Source: an uncultured Collinsella sp. (lineage in GTDB: Bacteria > Actinomycetota > Coriobacteriia > Coriobacteriales > Coriobacteriaceae). Taken from it: a stretch of DNA of 53,217 nucleotides. The stretch lies in the NCBI GenBank assembly GCA_905208975.1, contig CAJLRE010000007.1:1-53217 (forward strand). The letters are read 5' to 3'. The position numbers were made by a program, and so were the translations under genes. Shown here in pieces: positions 42,187 to 50,674 of the stretch (position 1 is the first letter of the stretch; each line of letters begins with the position of its first letter). Below the pieces are notes generated by a model. It ran no database searches and had not been told where the DNA came from. It worked only from the letters and a program-made list of their open reading frames with translations.

Positions 42187-43404
42187 ATGGATAGCGATGC
42201 CAAGCTGAACATCTTGACCGAGGCCCTGGCTGCTGCCGGGGCCTCGGCATTGGCAATCGATGTGCGTGGGGACGTCGCGATTTCGACCATGAATGACGCG
42301 GCGCTTGAGCGGGATGTGGCGGCTTTTGTCGCTGAGCGCCTCGACCGTATAGGAGACGGCGCGCGTCTGGTTATGGGACGTGCGGGTGCGCGCCTGAGCC
42401 TGACTGTTCGCCCCACCGACAAAGAGGGCGGGAGGCTTTGGGTCGTTGTGGTCCGCGAGGTGCGCGGTGCCGCGGCGCATGCGGGCATCGAGTGGCTCAA
42501 CGCCGACGAAGTTGAGGCCCGCTACGAATCGAGCGCGTACGGCGTCGTTGAGAGTGCCGCTGCGGTAGCTGCACCGGTGGCCGAGAGCTATGCGCGCGGC
42601 GTGCCCCTTATGCTCGAGGGCGAGCTGGGCGCGGGTCAGGTCGAGATCGCCAAGCGCCTCTATCTGGACGGTCCTTTTGCCGATCAACCCTTTGTTTCCG
42701 TCGCGCTCGATGAGCTCACCGATCGGGGCTGGCGCCATGTGCTCAAAAGCTCCGAATCGCCGCTGTTCCAAACGGGGCTGACCCTTTGCATTGAGGGCTG
42801 GAACGCGGTTGGCCCCCAGCTCCTCCGCGAGCTCGTTTCCACGATGGCTGACACCGCGTTGGCGACGCGCTGCCATGTGGTGCTGACAGCGAATGACATG
42901 CCGGGCGGCGGCGAAAGTGATCAAGCCGCCTTTGTGACCGAGCGCTTCGCCTGTGCGGTGAGCGTGGCGCCGGCGATTGCCGAGCAAGGAGCCGCGTCGA
43001 CAAAGGTTGCGCGCTATTTGGAATATCTCGCTGATGCATTTGGGACGGCAGCGCCCACGCTGTCCGCCGCGGCGACGAAGACGCTCGATGCTTACCGCTG
43101 GCCGCGCAATTATCTGCAGCTCCGCGAGGTCTCGGAACGACTGTATATATTGGTGGGGGCGGGCGCGGTGGACCGCGCTGTGGCGGAGGAAGTGCTCGCC
43201 CAAGAGGACGTGATTAAGACCGCAACCTTTGGCGCCCCGACACTCGAAAGTGACCTGTATATCCTGCGACCGCTGGCCGATACCGAGCGAGATATCGCGC
43301 ATCTGGTTGTAGATCATCTACACGGCAACCGAACCCGTGCGGCGGAGGTGCTGGGCATAAGCCGTACAACGCTGTGGCGCTTGCTGAAGGACGATGACCG
43401 TTGA
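42187..43404 (+). CDS. Enhancer-binding-protein-like regulator with degenerate AAA domain and Fis-type HTH
   Basis: A 405-residue protein aligned in layout with sigma-54 activators. The central region PLMLEGELGAGQVEIAKRLY matches the Walker A region, but the catalytic Lys is Gln (GELGAGQ, 145-151). The GAFTGA loop is absent, and the Walker B position reads TLCIEGWNAVG instead of TLFLDEIGEM. The C-terminus is a Fis-type helix-turn-helix: NRTRAAEVLGISRTTLWRLL. It probably binds DNA without ATP-driven sigma-54 remodelling (inference). AGGGGC precedes the ATG. In-frame codons upstream to 41986 cross a hairpin and lack a ribosome site. Confidence 0.78.
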   Translation: MDSDAKLNILTEALAAAGASALAIDVRGDVAISTMNDAALERDVAAFVAERLDRIGDGARLVMGRAGARLSLTVRPTDKEGGRLWVVVVREVRGAAAHAGIEWLNADEVEARYESSAYGVVESAAAVAAPVAESYARGVPLMLEGELGAGQVEIAKRLYLDGPFADQPFVSVALDELTDRGWRHVLKSSESPLFQTGLTLCIEGWNAVGPQLLRELVSTMADTALATRCHVVLTANDMPGGGESDQAAFVTERFACAVSVAPAIAEQGAASTKVARYLEYLADAFGTAAPTLSAAATKTLDAYRWPRNYLQLREVSERLYILVGAGAVDRAVAEEVLAQEDVIKTATFGAPTLESDLYILRPLADTERDIAHLVVDHLHGNRTRAAEVLGISRTTLWRLLKDDDR

Positions 43405-43488
43405 GCGAGGCGCCCGTGACCGCGCGCGACGCGTGTGCTACAGTCCAAAGCGTTATTGTTTCGATTTGGTTACGGCGTGCGAGGGCAT

Positions 43489-44064
43489 ATGGCTGAGACT
43501 TCAAAACCGAGCCGCAGAAGGCGGAGTGCCGCGCCGGTTAACCGACGCACGACATCGGTGACGTGGGGCAAACACGCCTCGGGGTTTGATGGCTCGTTCA
43601 AGCGCACTAAATATGGCTATCCTTCGGCAAGCGCTCGCTTGGCCATGCAGGCCGAGTCGTCGCTGTGGGGCCGCAAGCGCGTGGTGGGCTCAAAGCTCAA
43701 GCACGACGGAACGCTCGGTTACATCAGCCGCGGGGCGGCTCGTCGCAGCGGGCTCAATCCCGCCGGCTGGCATCGCTACGTGCCGATCGTGGCTGTCGTT
43801 GCAGCAATCATCATCGCACTCGCTGCGCTTGGCTACGCCGGCGGCGGCGCCAACTTGGACGCAATGTTTAAATCGCCCGAGCTCGCACATGCAGGCATAG
43901 AAGTTGTCGAGGGCGCACAGGTCCAGACGGGCGTCGCGCCCCAGCGCGGAATCGTTGCGGCAGCTTCCACTATCGCCGATGCGCAAAAGGACGAGGACGA
44001 ACAGGGCGACGGCGCCGAAACGACTCAAACGAACGAAACGACGACAACTCCACCGGCAAGATAA
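43489..44064 (+). CDS. Hypothetical protein with one membrane segment
   Basis: A 191-residue protein not recognised. The first 100 residues are strongly basic, with many Arg, Lys and Ser (SKPSRRRRSAAPVNRRTTS). One hydrophobic segment lies at about 104-124 (VPIVAVVAAIIIALAALGYA). The remainder is an acidic and Thr-rich tail. A type II orientation with a cytoplasmic basic domain and an outside tail is likely. The nearby GAGGG gives a weak ribosome site for the ATG at 43489. No functional clue comes from neighbours. Confidence 0.65.
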   Translation: MAETSKPSRRRRSAAPVNRRTTSVTWGKHASGFDGSFKRTKYGYPSASARLAMQAESSLWGRKRVVGSKLKHDGTLGYISRGAARRSGLNPAGWHRYVPIVAVVAAIIIALAALGYAGGGANLDAMFKSPELAHAGIEVVEGAQVQTGVAPQRGIVAAASTIADAQKDEDEQGDGAETTQTNETTTTPPAR

Positions 44065-44076
44065 GTTGCGAGCGGG

Positions 44077-44103
44077 TCCGCCGTTCGTTAGAACGGCGGA
44101 ACT
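44077..44103. terminator. Terminator between convergent genes
   Basis: GTCCGCCGTT pairs with AACGGCGGAAC around CGTTAG, at the end of the nitroreductase gene and after the hypothetical gene. Confidence 0.6.
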
Positions 44104-44105
44104 AA

Positions 44106-44627
44106 TTACTTTACATACACCACGTTGTCGCGGCGGGGTTTGGGCTCGGGTAGCGTGTCCTCGGCATAGCCCAGAATGCAGTGACCGACACCGCGCAGGC
44201 TGCCGTCGGCGGGCAGGCCCCAGCTTGCCAGCAGTTCCAAGCCTTCGGGCGAGTCGAAGACCTCATGTGCGCGGTGAATCCAGCACGAATCGACACCCAG
44301 TGCATAGGCGGCGTTGAGCAAGTTGCCCATGGCGAGCGAGCCGTCTTCCAGATGTGTGGGCACGCTGCGGTCAACCAGCACCACCACAACGGTCTTGGCG
44401 CCATAGAAGGGGTCGCCGTTGCTGCCCATGACCTGGGCGTTGAGCTGCGAGAGACGCTTGACGGTCGTGGGGTCGGTGACGGCGACAAACGTCACCGGCT
44501 GGCGCCCCATGCCGCTCGGTGCATATTGGCCGGCTTCGATAATACGTGCAAGCTTTTCGGCCTCGACGGGACGATCGCTGTAGTTGCGGCAGCTGCGGCG
44601 GTGAATGAGCGCTTCGATAGTCTCCAT
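44106..44627 (-). CDS. Nitroreductase-family FMN oxidoreductase
   Basis: A 173-residue NfsA/NfsB-superfamily flavoprotein of the short type. The FMN-phosphate motif is RRSCRNYSDRPVE at the N-terminus. APSGMGRQPVTFVAV and the later LGVDSCWIHRA match the family. The substrate could be a nitro compound, quinone or other acceptor. The ATG at 44627 follows GCAAGGAGACACC on its strand. In-frame starts further upstream lack a ribosome site. Confidence 0.9.
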   Translation of the reverse strand: METIEALIHRRSCRNYSDRPVEAEKLARIIEAGQYAPSGMGRQPVTFVAVTDPTTVKRLSQLNAQVMGSNGDPFYGAKTVVVVLVDRSVPTHLEDGSLAMGNLLNAAYALGVDSCWIHRAHEVFDSPEGLELLASWGLPADGSLRGVGHCILGYAEDTLPEPKPRRDNVVYVK

Positions 44628-44921
44628 GGTGTCTCCTTGCGGTGGCGTTGCAGATGTCCCGTTCATACCCGCCGGGCTCAAACGATAGACGGTCAATTGC
44701 CCGGCCAAAAGGATAGATTCCAATTGGGAAAGTAGGTTTGCATAAAAGTACCTTCAGAATGTGACAAACAAATGGGATGGTTAAACGTTTTATCCCGTCT
44801 ACCCTGCGGTTTTTTACCACTTGCCTAAATGACGAACGCATAACCTCTGATAAAGGTTTTACTAAAGGAGTACCAACGTTTATCAATGCGCCGTGGTGGC
44901 GCCGGGCCAGGAGGTAACATC

Positions 44922-45212
44922 ATGTTCCAGGCTGGAGATGTCGTCGAGACCGATTTCGAAGGATTTCTGAAGCTGCTGCGTTCCAAGACGCGCGCTTTCG
45001 TGTCGATTAACGATCACGAGTACTACATCACGCACACCGATGGCTATTGGCGTGTTCAGGATTGCGAGGCCCTCAACGACAAGGGCCACTTTACTGACTG
45101 CTCCGAGCTGGTCAACACGGTCTGCGAGGTCGTCGAGCTGCCGTGGATTGCCGGCAAGAGCCTGCATGATAGCTTCTCGGGCGCTACGGTCTATGAGGCC
45201 GTCGCCGCTTAA
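44922..45212 (+). CDS. Small acidic hypothetical protein
   Basis: A 96-residue protein without a recognised family. It starts MFQAGDVVETDFEGFLKLL and contains FVSINDHEYYITHTDGYWRV. It has no membrane segment or signal peptide, and codon use resembles well-expressed genes here. The ribosome site AGGAGGTAAC is close to ideal, which suggests high expression. The 294-base gap before it is AT-rich in its last part (GGTTTTTTACC, GATAAAGGTTTTAC) and probably holds its promoter. A strong terminator follows, so it is monocistronic. Confidence 0.75.
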   Translation: MFQAGDVVETDFEGFLKLLRSKTRAFVSINDHEYYITHTDGYWRVQDCEALNDKGHFTDCSELVNTVCEVVELPWIAGKSLHDSFSGATVYEAVAA

Positions 45213-45238
45213 CAGGCAATAAAACCCGATTTTCACGT

Positions 45239-45277
45239 GACCGCTGGCGCTGCCCCCGCGCCGGCGGTCTTTTTCTG
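45239..45277 (+). terminator. Terminator after the small acidic protein gene
   Basis: CCGCTGGCGCTG pairs with CGCGCCGGCGG around CCCCC, followed by TCTTTTTCT. Confidence 0.8.
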
Positions 45278-45317
45278 CCGATAGGCCATAAAAGTGCAAA
45301 CATTTGCGGAGCGACTG

Positions 45318-45374
45318 TTGACGATAGTCAAAACTCGGACTAATCTAGAGACATAAATTGGTCAAAAATCGGAC
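45318..45374 (+). promoter_or_regulatory. Promoter with two direct-repeat operators before the MarR gene
   Basis: TTGACG (45318-45323) and TAATCT (45341-45346) are 17 bases apart. GTCAAAACTCGGAC (45327-45340) fills the spacer, and GTCAAAAATCGGAC (45361-45374) recurs just downstream, 13 of 14 bases identical. Two sites so placed suit autorepression by the MarR protein. Confidence 0.75.
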
Positions 45375-45392
45375 AATCGAATGGTGGGATAG

Positions 45393-45893
45393 ATGAATAG
45401 CGCTGTTACGCTGGTCGACTTCGACCGGTTGCTCAATGGACTCGACCATATCTATTCGGAGTTCTCGCGCGCCTGCGGTCTTTCGGACTGCGCTTACTGG
45501 ATGCTCGTCGATACCAGCACGGCGGGCGGCAGTGTTGCCGTAAGCTGTCTGACAAGCGAATGGTTCTACAGCAAGCAGACTATCAACTCGGCAATTAAAA
45601 CCTTGACGGCGCGGGGCTTCGCAACGTTGGAGTTTGCCGAAGGCAGCCGTAAGAACAAGGTTGTGCGTTTGACCGAAGCGGGCATGCGGTTTGCCGAGCG
45701 TTATGCGTTGCCGGCACTCAAGGCCGAACAGCGAGCCTTTGGTGCGCTTGAGCCATGTGAGCAGCGCGAGATTATGCGCTTGATCGGCAAATTCTCTCGG
45801 GTGCTCGGCGATGAGTGCGATGCCTTTAAGCAGCATATCGCTGCCGAGAGCCAGGCCGAGAATCAAGGTGAGGGGGAGTCGTGCGACTCTTAA
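45393..45893 (+). CDS. MarR-family transcriptional regulator
   Basis: A 166-residue winged-helix regulator. The core reads YWMLVDTSTAGGSVAVS, then EWFYSKQTINSAIKTLTARG as the recognition region, then the wing FAEGSRKNKVVRLTEAG. It probably represses its own operon, which continues into two ABC exporter genes; the second gene starts 13 bases before this stop. The direct repeats at 45327 and 45361 are its likely sites. The inducer may be a substrate of the exporter. Confidence 0.9.
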   Translation: MNSAVTLVDFDRLLNGLDHIYSEFSRACGLSDCAYWMLVDTSTAGGSVAVSCLTSEWFYSKQTINSAIKTLTARGFATLEFAEGSRKNKVVRLTEAGMRFAERYALPALKAEQRAFGALEPCEQREIMRLIGKFSRVLGDECDAFKQHIAAESQAENQGEGESCDS

Positions 45894-47617
45894 TGAGGTT
45901 TATGAAGCCGTATCGCAGGCTTGTCGCGGTGACGTTGTTGGTGCTGCTAATCGACAACGTCGGTACGCTGTTGGTTCCCACGATGCTGGCGAACATGGTC
46001 AACACCGGCATCACCACGGGCGATGTCGACTACATCCTGCGCAACGGCCTCTACATGCTTATCGCGACCGGCATGGCCAGCGGCGGCGCGGTGCTGGGCT
46101 GCTATCTTTCGGCGCGCCTGGCCGCCAACGTGGCCTGCGATATCCGCAACGCCGTCTACGACAAGTCGCTTGAGCTGTCTGCCAGCGACTTTGAGCGCTT
46201 TGGCACGGGCTCGATGATCACGCGTTCGCTCAACGACATCAACGTGATCCAGCAGGCGATTCTGCAGACGATTCAACTGGTGCTGCCGGTGCCGTTTTTG
46301 GCCGTGGCGGGCATCATCTTCGCCTGGTTTATCGATCCCGCCATGGGCACGCTGCTGGGCGTCGTGGTTGCGATCGTGCTGGTGGCGGCGGTCTTTACGG
46401 TCGCTAACGCCGCGCCGATTTTTATGCGCCTGCAGAGCTTTATCGACCGCATGAACGTGGTGCTGCGCGAGAACATCGTGGGCGTTCGCGTCATCCGCGC
46501 CTTTAATAAAGAGCGCCACGAGGAGCAGCGCCTGGACGAGGTGTTTAGCGAGTACGCGGACAACGCCATTAAGGTCAACCACCTTTTTGTGGGGCTCGAC
46601 AGCTCCAGCTTCTTTTTGATGAACATTGCCGAGGTGGCGGTGCTGTGGGTGGGCGGCAACCGCGTGGGCGCCCACGCCATGCAGATCGCGAGCATCTCGG
46701 CGGTGCTGGAGTACGCGCTTCTGATCCTGTTCTTTGTGATGATGGCGCAGATGGTGGTGCTGACGCTTCCGCGTGCCGCCGCATGTCTGAACCGCGCACA
46801 GCAGGTGCTGGAGATTAAGCCGAGCATCGTCGATGGCCAGCGTACGCTCGATGCGGCCGCGTCCGACTCAAAGGACGGGGCCGATACGGTCGCCGTGTTC
46901 GATCACATGTCGTTTCGTTTTGACGATGCCGATGAGGACACCCTGTGCGACCTGAGCTTTGCCTGTCGTCGCGGTCAGACGACCGCGATTGTGGGCTCGA
47001 CGGGCTCGGGCAAGTCGACGGTGGCAAAGCTTCTGCTGCGTTTTCACGATGCCACCAAGGGTGCCATTCGCCTGGACGGCGTCGACCTGCGCGAGCTTTC
47101 GCAAGACGAGATTCGCGGGCGCATTGCCTACGTCCCGCAGAAGGCATGGCTGTTCTCGGGCACCGTGGCAAGCAATTTGCGCTTTGGCAACGAAGACGCG
47201 ACCGAGGCCGATATGCTCCACGCGCTCCAGGTTGCCCAGAGCACCTTTGTGCTCGATCAGCCGCAGGGGCTCGATACCCCGGTGGCGCAGGGTGGCACGA
47301 ACTTTTCGGGCGGTCAGCGCCAGCGCCTGGCCATTGCCCGCGCGCTCATGAAGCATGCCGATCTATATATCTTCGACGATAGTTTTTCGGCCCTGGACTT
47401 TAAGACCGATGCAGCCCTGCGCCATGCGCTGCAGGACGAGACGCGCGACGCCGCGGTGCTCATCATCGCGCAGCGCATCTCGACGATTCTGCACGCCGAC
47501 CAGATTGTCGTGCTCAAGGATGGCGAGGTCGTGGGCCTGGGCACGCATGGCGAGCTTATGGAAACCTGCGAGGTGTACCGCGCCATCGCGGAATCGCAGA
47601 TGAAGGGAGGTGAGTAG
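45881..47617 (+). CDS. Heterodimeric ABC exporter subunit 1 (degenerate catalytic site)
   Basis: A 578-residue half-transporter with six membrane segments (about 1-300) and a C-terminal ATPase. Walker A is GSTGSGKST, the signature is FSGGQRQRLAIARAL, and Walker B reads LYIFDDSFSALD, so Asp replaces the catalytic Glu. Such a site is typical of one partner in heterodimeric exporters of the BmrCD/TM287-288 type. It starts at GTG 45881, overlapping the MarR gene, with GAGGGGG upstream. The next gene starts two bases after the stop. Likely exports drugs, lipids or peptides. Confidence 0.93.
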   Translation: MRLLMRFMKPYRRLVAVTLLVLLIDNVGTLLVPTMLANMVNTGITTGDVDYILRNGLYMLIATGMASGGAVLGCYLSARLAANVACDIRNAVYDKSLELSASDFERFGTGSMITRSLNDINVIQQAILQTIQLVLPVPFLAVAGIIFAWFIDPAMGTLLGVVVAIVLVAAVFTVANAAPIFMRLQSFIDRMNVVLRENIVGVRVIRAFNKERHEEQRLDEVFSEYADNAIKVNHLFVGLDSSSFFLMNIAEVAVLWVGGNRVGAHAMQIASISAVLEYALLILFFVMMAQMVVLTLPRAAACLNRAQQVLEIKPSIVDGQRTLDAAASDSKDGADTVAVFDHMSFRFDDADEDTLCDLSFACRRGQTTAIVGSTGSGKSTVAKLLLRFHDATKGAIRLDGVDLRELSQDEIRGRIAYVPQKAWLFSGTVASNLRFGNEDATEADMLHALQVAQSTFVLDQPQGLDTPVAQGGTNFSGGQRQRLAIARALMKHADLYIFDDSFSALDFKTDAALRHALQDETRDAAVLIIAQRISTILHADQIVVLKDGEVVGLGTHGELMETCEVYRAIAESQMKGGE

Positions 47618-47618
47618 C

Positions 47619-49634
47619 ATGACCGAGGAGCTCAAGAAGCAGGGCGACCTTGTCGATGCCGCCGCTGCGGACGCTGCCGATAAAACGGTCGACCAGGCTG
47701 CCGCGTCGACCGAGCTGGATGACGCCGCCAAGGCGGCGGCCGGGCGCGAGGCTCGTCGTCAAGCGCTTTACGAGGAAAACGAACGAGCCGAGGATGAGCG
47801 TGCCCGCGCCGAGGCAGAGCGCATGCGCGACGTGGATGACGAAGACGAAGACGAGACGCCCCGTGATACCTGGGCGACGGTGCGCCGCCTGTGGAGCGAG
47901 GCTGCCGGCGACCATTGGCGCTTCTATATCGTGTTTGCGAGCATTGTGTTCTATGTCATCTTTAACACCGCCGCGCCGGCATATAGCGCCCGCGTGATCG
48001 ATGAGCTGTGGGGCCACATTCAGGTGGCGTTTGCCAACGGAACCACCTTCAACATCACCTGGGAGAACTGCGGCAAGACCATCTTCGTCTACTTTATGAT
48101 CTGGACTGCCGCCGCCTCGTTCTATGCGCTCCAGAGCTTTTTGATGTCGAGCGTGGCCGAACGCCTCAACCTGCGTCTACGCAACCGCATCGCACAAAAG
48201 CTCAACCGTCTGCCGCTCGCCTACTTTGACGCACATCGCCCCGGTGAGGTGGTCAGCCGCGCGACCAACGACTTGGACAAGATGTCCGAGAGTATGCAGC
48301 GCGGATTGCTGCAGCTGCTGGTATCGATCGGTACCGTGACGGGCGCCATCATCATGATGTTCGTCTATAGCGTTAGGCTCACGTTGATCTTTTTGGGTTT
48401 TACGGCGGTATCGCTGCTGGTGACCAAGGTGGTTTCGCGCCGTACGCATGATGTGACGGGCGAGCGTCAGGAATGGGTGTCCAAAATCACGAGCGCGGTC
48501 GAGGAGGGCTATTCGGGCCGTTTGGTGATTCGCGCATTCAACCGTGAGCGCCAGAGCTCGGCCGAGGTGCATGAGGCTTCGAACGAGTTGGCGCGCGTGA
48601 GCACCAAGGCCGACTTTATGATTAACGCCGTCGGTCCCGCGGTTCGCTTTATCGGCCGTTTGGCGCAGATCGTGATCGCGCTCGTGGGTTGCAGCATGCT
48701 GGTTGCCGGTCATATGACTGTCGGCGTGTTCCAGGCGTTCTTCCAGTTTATCTACGAGGCGTCCGAGCCCATGACGCAACTCTCGTTTACCTTCAACTCG
48801 CTGCAGAGCGCGCTGGCGAGCGCGGAGCGCGTGTTCGACCTGCTCGATGAGCCCGAGATGAAGGCTGATCCGCAGCCGGGCGAGGCCGCCAAGCTGCCGG
48901 GTCGCGTGGAGGGCCGCGTCGCTTTTGAGCATGTGCGCTTTGGCTACACGCCCGAAAAGCCGCTCATGCGCGACGTGTCGTTTACCGCCGAACCGGGTCA
49001 GAAGATTGCGGTGGTGGGAACCACGGGTGCGGGTAAGACGACGCTCATCAACCTGCTCATGCGCTTCTACGAGATTGACGGCGGCCGCATTACGCTCGAC
49101 GGTGTGGATACGCGCCTCATGAACCGCGGTGAGCTACGTCAGCAGTTTGGCATGGTGCTGCAGGACGCCTGGCTGTTCGACGGCACGATTGCCGAAAACA
49201 TCGCCTACGGCTGCCCCGAGGCAACGCGCGACGAGATCGTGGCTGCCGCCCGCGCCGCGCAGGTCGACTTCTTTGTGCGCACCATGCCGCAGGGCTACGA
49301 CACGCGCGTGGCCAATGATGCCGAAAGCATCAGCCAGGGCCAGCGTCAGCTGCTGACCATTGCGCGCGTGCTGCTCAACAACCCGGCGATTCTCATTCTG
49401 GATGAGGCGACCTCAAGCGTGGATACGCGCACCGAGCTTGCCATCGGCCGTGCCATGGACGCGCTCATGCATGGGCGCACAAGCTTTGTGATCGCGCATC
49501 GCCTGTCGACGATCGTGGACGCCGACCTGATCTTGGTCATGGATCACGGCAACATTATCGAGCAAGGCACGCATAAGGAACTGCTGGCTGCCGAGGGCGC
49601 CTACGCCGACCTCTATCTGAGTCAGTTCGCCTAA
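47619..49634 (+). CDS. Heterodimeric ABC exporter subunit 2 (catalytic)
   Basis: A 671-residue half-transporter. A long charged N-terminal extension (about 1-90, rich in Ala, Asp, Glu and Arg) precedes six membrane segments. The ATPase has Walker A GTTGAGKTT, signature ISQGQRQLLTIARVLL, and Walker B ILILDEATSSVDTRTE with the catalytic Glu intact, followed by the H-loop in FVIAHRLSTI. It pairs with subunit 1 to form one catalytic and one degenerate site. GGGAGG sits 8 bases before the ATG. Confidence 0.93.
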   Translation: MTEELKKQGDLVDAAAADAADKTVDQAAASTELDDAAKAAAGREARRQALYEENERAEDERARAEAERMRDVDDEDEDETPRDTWATVRRLWSEAAGDHWRFYIVFASIVFYVIFNTAAPAYSARVIDELWGHIQVAFANGTTFNITWENCGKTIFVYFMIWTAAASFYALQSFLMSSVAERLNLRLRNRIAQKLNRLPLAYFDAHRPGEVVSRATNDLDKMSESMQRGLLQLLVSIGTVTGAIIMMFVYSVRLTLIFLGFTAVSLLVTKVVSRRTHDVTGERQEWVSKITSAVEEGYSGRLVIRAFNRERQSSAEVHEASNELARVSTKADFMINAVGPAVRFIGRLAQIVIALVGCSMLVAGHMTVGVFQAFFQFIYEASEPMTQLSFTFNSLQSALASAERVFDLLDEPEMKADPQPGEAAKLPGRVEGRVAFEHVRFGYTPEKPLMRDVSFTAEPGQKIAVVGTTGAGKTTLINLLMRFYEIDGGRITLDGVDTRLMNRGELRQQFGMVLQDAWLFDGTIAENIAYGCPEATRDEIVAAARAAQVDFFVRTMPQGYDTRVANDAESISQGQRQLLTIARVLLNNPAILILDEATSSVDTRTELAIGRAMDALMHGRTSFVIAHRLSTIVDADLILVMDHGNIIEQGTHKELLAAEGAYADLYLSQFA

Positions 49635-49635
49635 G

Positions 49636-49663
49636 GTGACAAAGGGACAGTTCCGCATGTCAC
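49636..49663. repeat. Hairpin type D with GGGACAG loop
   Basis: GTGACA and TGTCAC form a short stem around the 16-base loop AAGGGACAGTTCCGCA, immediately after the exporter stop codon. Confidence 0.65.
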
Positions 49664-49673
49664 ATTGGAAACA

Positions 49674-49712
49674 AGGCGCGCCGGGGATTGATTCCCTGGC
49701 GCGCCTTTTGCG
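49674..49712. terminator. Bidirectional terminator between the exporter and cysE
   Basis: AAGGCGCGCC with inner GGG pairs with CCC and GGCGCGCCTT, followed by TTG. Confidence 0.85.
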
Positions 49713-49746
49713 TCGGTGTCGATGTTGTTTTGTGCCGCTCGCGTTC

Positions 49747-50451
49747 CTAGTGCTCGTCCACGAGCTTGGCGACGAGGGCCTTGAGCTCGGCCACCTCTCG
49801 CTCGAGTTCCTTGACGCGGCGGGCATTCTCGGTGATGCCCTGGCGGTTGAGGGCGCTCTGCTCGGCGGCGTCATCGGGCATGTACTCGCGATGCTGCTTG
49901 GCATCGAAGCTTTCTTCGAACACGCGGCAGCCGTTGCGCTTGATGATGCGCCCGGGCACGCCCACGACGGTGCAGTTATCGGGTACGTCTTTGACGACGA
50001 CCGAGTTGCCGCCGATCTTGACGTTGTTGCCGATGCGGATGTTACCGAGCACCTTGGCGCCTGTGCCCACAGTGACGTTATTGCCGAGCGTTGGGTGGCG
50101 CTTACCGGTCTCGTTGCCGGTACCGCCGAGCGTGACGCCCTGGTAGAGCACGCAGTTGTCGCCCACAATGGTGGTCTCGCCGATGACGACGCCCATGGCA
50201 TGGTCGATAAAGAAGTGCTTGCCGATCTGCGCGGCGGGATGAATCTCGACGCCGGTGATATGACGGGTGAGCTGCGAGAGCACGCGGGCGAGCGATCGGT
50301 GACCGTGCTCCCAGAGCCAATGCTCGGGTACGTGGTTCCACTTGGCGTGAAGACCGGGGTACGAAAGAAAAATGACCAGACCGTTTTGCGCGGCGGGGTC
50401 CTGCGCTTGGACGGTCTTGATGTCCTCGCGAATGGTATTGATAAAGCTCAC
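49747..50451 (-). CDS. cysE: Serine O-acetyltransferase
   Basis: Acetylates L-serine with acetyl-CoA to O-acetylserine, the precursor for cysteine. The 234-residue protein has an N-terminal helical domain and a left-handed beta-helix of hexapeptide repeats: HPAAQIGKHFFIDHAMGVVI, GDNCVLYQGVTLGG, GNNVTVGTGAKVLG and IGNNVKIGGNSVV. The catalytic His lies in FIDHAMG. The C-terminus has a long helical, Glu-rich tail (KELEREVAELKALVAKL), probably a coiled coil. GTG at 50451 is chosen because AAGGGAGGG lies upstream on its strand; in-frame codons to 50526 lack a site. Confidence 0.93.
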   Translation of the reverse strand: MSFINTIREDIKTVQAQDPAAQNGLVIFLSYPGLHAKWNHVPEHWLWEHGHRSLARVLSQLTRHITGVEIHPAAQIGKHFFIDHAMGVVIGETTIVGDNCVLYQGVTLGGTGNETGKRHPTLGNNVTVGTGAKVLGNIRIGNNVKIGGNSVVVKDVPDNCTVVGVPGRIIKRNGCRVFEESFDAKQHREYMPDDAAEQSALNRQGITENARRVKELEREVAELKALVAKLVDEH

Positions 50452-50674
50452 TGACCGCCCTCCCTTAGCGCCATGGCAATGCGATTCAATAAAGTATAGC
50501 GATTCGCTAGGGATTAGGAAGAACAATCTTGGCGGCTTTGCACGACAGGTGTCAGTTATGCATACTTGCTGGTAATGGAGTCATGCTTTTGTGGGGTTGC
50601 GCACGAGGGGGCGCCGCAACCGTATACTGGTCAACTTGGACGTGTCCGCGCCCACAACTGAGAGGTTTTACTTC

